From Actinomycetota bacterium (GTDB lineage Bacteria; Actinomycetota; Thermoleophilia; Gaiellales; Gaiellaceae), in NCBI GenBank assembly GCA_005885565.1, contig VAXK01000184.1, forward strand, positions 1 through 5,413: DNA of 5,413 nucleotides, written 5' to 3'. Positions 1 through 4,757 of the stretch are shown here, one piece after another. A model generated the notes under the pieces. It was not told where the DNA came from. It did no database searches and saw nothing but the letters and a program-made list of their open reading frames with translations. A program made the translations under genes and the position numbers. Position 1 is the first letter of the stretch. The number at the start of each line of letters is the position of its first letter.

Positions 1-25
1 GGTTTGGGAAGATTCGGGTCGCGGC

Positions 26-619
26 ATGACCCCTCCCCGCGAACCGATCAGCCGCCGAGCGCCGACGAGCGAGCCGGACTGGCTGACGTTGGGGCAGGCG
101 GCCAAGTACCTGGGTGTTGCCCAGAGCACGATCCGCAAGTGGTCCGACGGCGGTCGCGTCCCCGCCTTCTACACGCCGGGAGGTCATCGCCGGTATCGCC
201 GGGGCGACCTCGACGCGTTCCTGGAGCGCTCGGGCCCCGGACGAGGGCGGACCGGGCCGCTCGTCCTCGTCGTCGACGACGATCCGGGCGTGCGGCAGGT
301 CGTCCGCGCGAACCTCGAGGCCGAGGGCTACGCCGTCCGCGAGGCGGGAAGCGCGGCCGAGGGCCTCGCGTCGCTGGAGGAGGAGGCGCCGGAACTGCTG
401 CTCCTCGACGTGATGATGCCGGAGGTCGACGGCTGGGAGATGCTGCGCCAGGTCCAGGAGCGCTTCGGCGTCGGCGCGATTCCCGTGCTCGTGTTCAGCG
501 GCACCGTCGAGGAGCGTGCCGTATCCGACGCGGCGGCACGCGGCGCGCGCGGCTTCCTCGGCAAGCCCTTCGACCTCCAGCAGCTGATCGACCAGGCGAA
601 GCAGATCGCCCCGGTCTGA
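26..619 (+). CDS. BldC/MerR-like HTH fused to a C-terminal receiver domain (response regulator)
   Basis: A 197-residue regulator. Residues about 19-68 form a MerR/excisionase/BldC-type winged HTH: the helix pair LGQAAKYLGVAQSTIRKW is followed by the wing signature GGHRRY (52-57) and a closing helix. A short Gly/Arg linker (69-77) leads to a complete CheY-like receiver domain (78-197). It has the acidic pocket D84-D86, phosphoacceptor D128 in LLLLDVMMP, the switch residue S158 and K180 in GKPF, so it should be phosphorylatable. The domain order is reversed compared with usual response regulators, where the receiver comes first. It probably binds DNA under control of a His-Asp relay; no kinase is encoded in the window. 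The ATG at 26 fits because the HTH begins soon after it and no good Shine-Dalgarno argues for another start. Its stop overlaps the next gene. The family call is firm; the target genes are unknown. Confidence 0.92.
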   Translation: MTPPREPISRRAPTSEPDWLTLGQAAKYLGVAQSTIRKWSDGGRVPAFYTPGGHRRYRRGDLDAFLERSGPGRGRTGPLVLVVDDDPGVRQVVRANLEAEGYAVREAGSAAEGLASLEEEAPELLLLDVMMPEVDGWEMLRQVQERFGVGAIPVLVFSGTVEERAVSDAAARGARGFLGKPFDLQQLIDQAKQIAPV

Positions 620-1143
620 CCGGGTTCGACCGCCACCTCGAGCGCTTCGTCGTCCACCATCGGACCGAGGTCTTCGACCACGTCTTCGTCTGGCTGTCGA
701 GGGTCGGCACGCTCGGGCTCGTCTGGATCGGGATCGCGCTCGTGCTGGCCCTGCTCCGCCGCCGGCCGGCGCTGGTGCCGCTCGTGCTCGCCGCGGACGG
801 GGTCGCCGACCTGCTCGCGCGCGCGATCAAGAGCGTCGTCGACGTCGAGCGGCCGGCCGTCCGCTACGCCGAGCCCAAGGCGCTCGTGCCCGTGCCGCAC
901 GACCATTCGTTCCCGTCCGGCCACGCCGCGACGAGCTTCGCCTGCGGGACCGTGCTCGCGCTCGCGTTCCCGCGTCTCGCCGTGCCGCTCTACGTGCTCG
1001 CAGTCGCGATCGGCTTCTCGCGCGTCTACGTCGGCGTCCACTACCCGCTCGACGTGCTCGGCGGCGCGCTCCTCGGGCTCGTCGTAGGGCTCCTCGTCGC
1101 CCGCCTCGGAGTCAGGCTCGGCCGGAGCGGCGCCCGACCGTGA
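616..1143 (+). CDS. PAP2-family membrane phosphatase, probable CTG start
   Basis: About 175 residues, a type 2 phosphatidic acid phosphatase/undecaprenyl-diphosphatase-like integral membrane enzyme that removes phosphate from lipid phosphates. All three family motifs are present (numbering from CTG 616): KSVVDVERP (K72, R79-P80), PSGH (100-103, with H103), and SRVYVGVHYPLD (135-146, with nucleophile H142 and D146). Hydrophobic helices lie near 30-47, 53-68, 107-118, 121-134 and 147-164. The start is unusual. In this frame there is no ATG, GTG or TTG between about 139 and 742, and GTG 742 would remove the first membrane helix. The family's N-terminal TxFDRHxERF-like segment begins exactly at CTG 616, inside CTGA with the regulator's stop. 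Translation is therefore probably coupled to the upstream gene. Substrate (phosphatidate, PGP or undecaprenyl-PP) cannot be told from sequence. Function call is firm; the start is inferred. Confidence 0.88.
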   Translation: MTGFDRHLERFVVHHRTEVFDHVFVWLSRVGTLGLVWIGIALVLALLRRRPALVPLVLAADGVADLLARAIKSVVDVERPAVRYAEPKALVPVPHDHSFPSGHAATSFACGTVLALAFPRLAVPLYVLAVAIGFSRVYVGVHYPLDVLGGALLGLVVGLLVARLGVRLGRSGARP

Positions 1144-1168
1144 CCTTGCAGCAGACTGTTGCAAGGTC
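1142..1168. terminator. Hairpin between convergent genes, candidate bidirectional terminator
   Basis: GACCTTGCA (1142-1150) and TGCAAGGTC (1160-1168) are a perfect 9-bp inverted repeat. G1151-T1159, C1152-G1158 and A1153-T1157 can extend the stem to 12 pairs with a three-base loop. The left arm begins inside the PAP2 stop codon. It lies 26 bp from the end of the convergent minus-strand gene, so it could end transcription from both sides. No T-run follows on either strand, so it is not a classic intrinsic terminator; T-less hairpins are common in high-GC actinobacteria. Confidence 0.6.
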
Positions 1169-1176
1169 GGAACGGG

Positions 1177-1192
1177 CCGGCCGGCGGGCCGG
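1177..1192. other. Small GC-rich inverted repeat in the convergent gap
   Basis: CCGGCC (1177-1182) and GGCCGG (1187-1192) pair around a GGCG loop, just before the end of the minus-strand gene. It could add to termination of that gene, since it is the first hairpin its transcript meets after the stop codon. In DNA this GC-rich a 6-bp repeat is easily found by chance, so it is weak evidence. Confidence 0.25.
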
Positions 1193-1194
1193 GG

Positions 1195-1686
1195 TCAGAG
1201 CTCTTCGGAGGCGCGGACGAGCCCGGCCACGATCACTGCGAGCGCGGCCAGCAGGCTGATCCAGATCCCGATCCCGCGGCCGCTCGCGGGCAGGAACCTG
1301 TCCGGGATGGAGATGAGCCGGACGAGTACGAAGATCGTCGCGAGCGAGCCGAGGGCGATCACGACCAGGCTCTCCGGAACGGTCGCGGGGAGCTCGATCC
1401 CGGCCTCGCGGAGCGCGAAGAGCGCAAGGACGGCCAGGCCGGCGAAGAAGACGAGCTTGCCGAGCGCGCCCGTATGCCAGCCGATCACGCTGAGCGTGAA
1501 CGCGCCGCCCGACTCCGAGCCCGCGTACCAGTCGGTGAACGCCGAGATCGCGAGCACGAGGCCCGAGATCAGCGTCGCCAGCTCGCCGACGGTCCAGTAC
1601 CGCCCCCCGACGCGTGGGTCCACCTCTTCGCCGACCGGCCGCGGAGGCGGGGCGGGCGAGCGCGGGAGGGGCTCCGGCGTTTGCAC
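1195..1686 (-). CDS. Four-helix membrane protein of unknown function
   Basis: A 163-residue protein that I do not recognise as a named family. The N-terminus (about 4-24) is Pro-rich and hydrophilic. Four hydrophobic segments follow, near residues 33-51, 76-92, 104-124 and 139-158, ending in a short acidic tail (SEEL). The first helix is followed by a DWY motif (52-54) and a Gly/Ser-rich loop, resembling small actinobacterial membrane proteins with a WY-containing loop. No catalytic motif is visible. The start is GTG at 1684-1686. No purine-rich ribosome site precedes it, but a CATACT hexamer (minus strand, 1699-1694) lies exactly 7 nt upstream, which suits a leaderless message. It is convergent to the PAP2 gene and divergent from the zinc-ribbon gene. 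A coding shadow on the opposite strand is charge-rich and lacks family features; the hydrophobic periodicity supports this strand. Confidence 0.8.
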   Translation of the reverse strand: MQTPEPLPRSPAPPPRPVGEEVDPRVGGRYWTVGELATLISGLVLAISAFTDWYAGSESGGAFTLSVIGWHTGALGKLVFFAGLAVLALFALREAGIELPATVPESLVVIALGSLATIFVLVRLISIPDRFLPASGRGIGIWISLLAALAVIVAGLVRASEEL

Positions 1687-1693
1687 TGGGTGG

Positions 1694-1699
1694 AGTATG
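1694..1699 (-). promoter_or_regulatory. -10-like hexamer CATACT, leaderless spacing
   Basis: On the minus strand CATACT matches TATAAT at four of six positions, including the strongly conserved A2 and T6. Exactly 7 nt separate it from the GTG of the membrane-protein gene, so transcription would begin at or next to the start codon. I find no convincing -35. The same hexamer with the same spacing precedes the phosphatase gene. Confidence 0.45.
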
Positions 1700-1746
1700 G
1701 AGATATCTGGACAGAACGAGCCTATGAACTAGCCCGTATGGGGCGT

Positions 1747-1752
1747 TATGCT
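1747..1752 (+). promoter_or_regulatory. -10-like hexamer TATGCT for the zinc-ribbon gene
   Basis: TATGCT matches TATAAT at four of six positions and lies 11 nt before ATG 1764. This would give a very short leader of about 4-5 nt. A G-run (1754-1759) sits between, too close to the ATG for a normal Shine-Dalgarno. The best -35 candidate, ATGAAC (1724-1729, 17-nt spacer), matches only three of six positions. Confidence 0.35.
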
Positions 1753-1763
1753 CGGGGGGTCGC

Positions 1764-1985
1764 ATGGCGCAGGACGCGTACGCTTCAGACGAGGGGTCGA
1801 GCACCGGTTACGTGCAGTTCTGGCCGGCGGGGGAAAGCGTAAAGGGGGAGTTCCACTGCGCGGACTGCGGCTACGGCATCGCCGTCTGCCGCGAGCTGCC
1901 GCGGTGCCCGATGTGCGGCGGCGAGTCGTGGGAGCAGGCGCCCTGGAGCCCGTTCGCGCGGGCTGACGGCGCCATCCGCCTCTGA
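1764..1985 (+). CDS. Small zinc-ribbon protein, function unknown
   Basis: A 73-residue protein with two Cys pairs: C32-x2-C35 in HCADCGYG and C48-x2-C51 in RCPMCGG, 12 residues apart. This is a zinc-ribbon (rubredoxin-like knuckle) pattern expected to bind one Zn ion. C42 is an additional cysteine between the pairs. The second knuckle is followed by SWEQAPW, an aromatic tail seen in short actinobacterial zinc-ribbon proteins. There is no signal peptide, membrane segment or catalytic domain, so a structural, nucleic-acid-binding or protein-binding role is possible but not shown. ATG 1764 is taken as the start; GTG 1812 is a shorter alternative that keeps the ribbon. It ends 31 bp before the phosphatase gene, and the two could be partly co-transcribed, although that gap has its own promoter candidate. 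Confidence 0.82.
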   Translation: MAQDAYASDEGSSTGYVQFWPAGESVKGEFHCADCGYGIAVCRELPRCPMCGGESWEQAPWSPFARADGAIRL

Positions 1986-2009
1986 CGGCGCTCAGTAGAG
2001 CGCCATACT
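1982..2009 (+). promoter_or_regulatory. Candidate promoter of the GAF-SpoIIE phosphatase gene
   Basis: CTGACG (1982-1987, four of six matches to TTGACA) and CATACT (2004-2009, four of six to TATAAT) are separated by 16 nt. CATACT ends 7 nt before GTG 2017, so the message would be leaderless. The -35 overlaps the stop codon of the zinc-ribbon gene. The call rests on hexamer similarity and spacing only. Confidence 0.5.
1987..2004. promoter_or_regulatory. Perfect inverted repeat GGCGCTC-AGTA-GAGCGCC
   Basis: Arms 1987-1993 and 1998-2004 are fully complementary, with a four-base AGTA centre. It fills the spacer between the candidate -35 and -10 of the phosphatase gene and starts directly after the zinc-ribbon stop. 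Two readings are open: an operator where a dimeric regulator would block RNA polymerase, or a short terminator hairpin for the zinc-ribbon transcript (no T-tract follows). Position and perfect symmetry make it more notable than the usual GC-rich repeats. Confidence 0.5.
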
Positions 2010-2016
2010 CAGGTAC

Positions 2017-4755
2017 GTGACGGCGATCGAGGGCCAGCGCGGCGTCTCGGCGGCGGCGCTCGACGCCGTCGCCGCAGCGAGCAGAGTTCTGGCGGAGGGC
2101 CGGACGCTGCGCGACGCGCTCGCCGCGATCGCCGAGGCGGCCGCGTCCGCGACCGGCTCCGAGGTCGTCGTCGCGCGCGTGCTCGACGACGAGGCGGGGC
2201 AGCTGAAGGCCCGAGCCGTGTGGGCGGCCTCGCCGGCGGTCGCGGCGGAGCTCGAGGGCTCTCGCTTCCCGGCCGGAGAGCTGCCGCCGGCCGAGGGCGA
2301 CGACGTCGCGGAGCTGCCGGCGGCCGTTCGGCGCGCGGCCGAGCGGGCGCACCTCGGCGCCGTCCTCCAGGTGCCGGTCGTGCACGACGGCCGGCCGGTC
2401 GCGAGCCTGGAGCTCATGCGCCCGCGCGAGGGCTTCACCGCCGAGGAGCGCGTGCTCGCGCGCCTGCTCGCGCACCAGGTCGGGCTCGCGCTACGCGCCT
2501 TCGGTGACGCCGAGGGGCAGGAGCCCCCGGACGGAGACGGCACGCTCGAGCTCGCGGGCGAGGCGCTCGCCGCCGGGGCCGACGAGCTGCGGACGGCCGA
2601 GCAGGTGACACGGCTCGCCGCCGAGGCGATGGGCGCGGAGGCGGCGCTTCTCTGGCGGACGAACGGCGAGGAAGACGAGGGACCGAAGCTCGTCGGCTCG
2701 TTCGGCGTCCGCGAGACCGAGGCCGCGGTCGCGGCCGCCGGCGCTGCGGCGGCGCGCGCGCTCGAGGATCCGCGGCCGGTCACGGTCGAGACGCTCCTCG
2801 GGACGCAGGCCTCGGCGACGATCCTCCTCGGCCAGCCGCCGGTGGGCGCGCTCCAGCTGCTCTTCGCAGCCGACGAGGCCCCGGCGGAGAACGAGCTCGC
2901 GCGCCTCTCGACCTTCGGCGTGCGGGCCGCGCACGCGCTCCGCGCCGGTGAGCGGGCCCGAACGCTGGCGGAGGAGCTGGAGCGGACCCGAGCACTTCTG
3001 GCCGTCGTCGGCCAGGCGATCGCGCAGCTCTCGCTCGCGCACACGCTGGAGACGGCCGTCGAGCGGGTGGCCGAGCTCCTCGGCGCCGAGCGGCTCGCCG
3101 TCTACCTGCGCGACGAGGGACGGCTGACGGCGGCGGCCGGCCGCGGCCTGGCCGGCCCGCACGTGCGGGTGGCGGAGCGGCTCTCCGACCTCGCGCTCGG
3201 CCGATTCCGAGGGCGCGGGATCCTCGTCGTCGAGGACGCCGCCGCCGATCTGGAGCTCGCTCCCGTGGCCGACGCAGTCGCGGAGGCCGGCATCGAGGCC
3301 GCGGTCGCGCTCCCGCTGCGTGTCCACGACGACGTGATCGGGCTCCTCGCCGTCTACCCGCCTCGCCGCCGGCCGCCGAGCGCGCACGAGACGGCCTTCC
3401 TCTCGGCGCTCGCGAGCCAGCTCGCGGTCGCGGTCCAGAACGCGCAGCTCCACGAGCGGGCGAAGCGCCTGGGCGTCGAGCTCGAGAGCGCGCTCGCCTC
3501 CGAGCGGCAGGCGGCGCGGCAGCTGCGCGCCCTCTACGAGATCTCGCGCTCGTTCGCGCAGACGCTCTCCCTGGAGACGACGCTCGAGGCGGTGACGCGG
3601 ACGGTGGTCGAGCTGCTCGACGTCGACGCCGCGGTCGTCCGGATGCCGGACGGGCGGCGGGAGCACCTCGTGACCCAGGCCGTCCATGTCGCGGACGGCC
3701 GCCTCGAGGAGCCCGTTCGCGCCGTCTTCACGCGGCCGCAGCCGATGGCGAGGCTGCTCGGCCGGCGCCTGTTCCGGATGGGCAAGCCGCTGTGGGTCGA
3801 CGCGAAGACGGCGGCGCGGCTTGGCTCGTCGTACGAGCTCCTCGTCCCCTTCCTCGAGCGCGGCTCGACCGCGGCTGTCGTTCCGGTCGCGACGCCGACG
3901 GAGGTGCTCGCGACGCTGATGATCGTCTCGCTCGACCCGGCGCGGCCGCTCGACGACGCGACCGTCGAGGCCGCGCTCGCGGTCGCCGGGCAGGCGGCGC
4001 TCGCGATCGACAACGCCCGTCTCTACAAGCAGCAGAAGGACTTCGCGGACACGATGCAGCGCTCGCTCCTGCCCCGCGTCGCACCGGATCTGGAGGGCCT
4101 GGAGCTCGGCGCGGTCTACGAGTCGTCGGCCCGGGTCGACGTCGGCGGCGACGTCTACGACTACCTGCGTCTTGCGGACGGCCGCCTCGCCGTCGTCCTC
4201 GGCGACGTGACGGGCCACGGGATCGAGGCGACGGCGGACATGGCGATGGCGAAGTTCGTCTTCCGCTCGCTCGCGCGCGAGCATCCCGAGCCGGCCGACT
4301 TCCTCGCCTCCGCGAACGACGTCGTCGTCGGCGAGATCGCGGCCGCGAAGTTCATCACCATGGCGTACCTCGTCGTCGACGGGAAGACGGGGGAGGTCGC
4401 CTGCGCGTGCGCGGGCCACCCGCCGCCGCGGCTCGTGGGCGCCGACGGCAGCGTGCGGCCGCTCGCCGCAACCGGCCTCGCGCTCGGCATCGAGCCCGGC
4501 CAGCGCTACGACGAGGCGCGCACGCTGCTCGGCGAGGGCGAGAGCGTCGTCCTCTTCACCGACGGGGTCGTCGAGGCGCGCCGCGGCCGCGAGCTCTACG
4601 GCACCGAGCGGCTCGACGAGTCGCTCGCGCGCGGCGCGGGCCTGAGCGCCGACGAGCTCGCGCTCGCCGTCGTCGGCGACTGCCGCTCGTTCGCGGGCGG
4701 CGAGCTCGGCGACGACTGCGCCGTCGTCGTAATCAAGCGGCGCTATCCTCGATAG
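2017..4755 (+). CDS. Multi-GAF sensor serine phosphatase (SpoIIE/RsbU PP2C type)
   Basis: A 912-residue soluble protein with no membrane segment. Four GAF-like segments lie at about 12-162, 187-310, 328-482 and 508-668, joined by helical linkers (about 305-328 and 478-508, the second rich in charged heptad-like sequence). The second segment is short and poorly formed. The helix KQQKDFADTMQRSLLP (671-686) is the standard linker into a SpoIIE/RsbU PP2C domain (about 690-910). Metal-site motifs are intact: DVGGDVYDY with D712, GDVTGHG with D730, FTDGVVE with D849 and GDDCAVV with D899-D900. CAGHPPP (798-804) matches the family's usual NAGHPPP-type turn. Related enzymes dephosphorylate STAS anti-anti-sigma factors in partner switching; ligand sensing by the GAFs would set activity. 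No STAS or anti-sigma gene is in the window. Start GTG 2017 has no Shine-Dalgarno but a -10-like CATACT 7 nt upstream. Confidence 0.93.
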   Translation: MTAIEGQRGVSAAALDAVAAASRVLAEGRTLRDALAAIAEAAASATGSEVVVARVLDDEAGQLKARAVWAASPAVAAELEGSRFPAGELPPAEGDDVAELPAAVRRAAERAHLGAVLQVPVVHDGRPVASLELMRPREGFTAEERVLARLLAHQVGLALRAFGDAEGQEPPDGDGTLELAGEALAAGADELRTAEQVTRLAAEAMGAEAALLWRTNGEEDEGPKLVGSFGVRETEAAVAAAGAAAARALEDPRPVTVETLLGTQASATILLGQPPVGALQLLFAADEAPAENELARLSTFGVRAAHALRAGERARTLAEELERTRALLAVVGQAIAQLSLAHTLETAVERVAELLGAERLAVYLRDEGRLTAAAGRGLAGPHVRVAERLSDLALGRFRGRGILVVEDAAADLELAPVADAVAEAGIEAAVALPLRVHDDVIGLLAVYPPRRRPPSAHETAFLSALASQLAVAVQNAQLHERAKRLGVELESALASERQAARQLRALYEISRSFAQTLSLETTLEAVTRTVVELLDVDAAVVRMPDGRREHLVTQAVHVADGRLEEPVRAVFTRPQPMARLLGRRLFRMGKPLWVDAKTAARLGSSYELLVPFLERGSTAAVVPVATPTEVLATLMIVSLDPARPLDDATVEAALAVAGQAALAIDNARLYKQQKDFADTMQRSLLPRVAPDLEGLELGAVYESSARVDVGGDVYDYLRLADGRLAVVLGDVTGHGIEATADMAMAKFVFRSLAREHPEPADFLASANDVVVGEIAAAKFITMAYLVVDGKTGEVACACAGHPPPRLVGADGSVRPLAATGLALGIEPGQRYDEARTLLGEGESVVLFTDGVVEARRGRELYGTERLDESLARGAGLSADELALAVVGDCRSFAGGELGDDCAVVVIKRRYPR
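4744..4749 (+). promoter_or_regulatory. -10-like hexamer TATCCT before the cell-wall gene
   Basis: TATCCT matches TATAAT at four of six positions and ends 8 nt before GTG 4758, close to the spacing of the two CATACT sites. It lies within the last codons of the phosphatase gene. No -35 is recognisable, and a small inverted repeat CTATC-CTC-GATAG (4743-4755) covers it. The gene may instead rely on read-through from the phosphatase. Confidence 0.3.
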
Positions 4756-4757
4756 CC

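Larger units (their letters stand above)
1687..1763. promoter_or_regulatory. Divergent intergenic promoter region
   Basis: These 77 bp separate the start of the minus-strand membrane protein from the start of the zinc-ribbon gene. The stretch is clearly richer in A and T than its surroundings, as expected for promoters in a GC-rich genome. It includes an 8-bp palindrome AGATATCT at 1701-1708, next to the minus-strand -10 candidate. That palindrome could be part of an operator, but there is only one copy. Confidence 0.6.

Noticed and set aside
1..25. Promoter or ribosome site for the first gene
   Set aside because: The 25 bases hold no convincing -10 or Shine-Dalgarno; GGGAAG is 14 nt from the ATG, too far to count. 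Control elements probably lie before the window.
4..615. Upstream extension of the PAP2 frame to TTG 4, giving one 379-residue protein
   Set aside because: The first 200 residues are Arg/Gly/Pro-rich frame-shifted translation of the regulator gene with no domain; the receiver domain in the other frame is intact.
328..1164. Long minus-strand open frame opposite the regulator and PAP2 genes
   Set aside because: Charge-rich, low-complexity translation typical of a GC-rich antisense shadow; the plus strand carries complete conserved motifs.
1159..1842. Plus-strand open frame opposite the membrane protein
   Set aside because: Highly charged E/R-rich sequence that runs through the divergent promoter region and into the zinc-ribbon gene; the minus strand shows clear membrane helices.
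2491..4419. 642-residue minus-strand open frame inside the phosphatase gene
   Set aside because: Antisense shadow rich in R, E and D without motifs; GAF and PP2C motifs on the plus strand explain the region.
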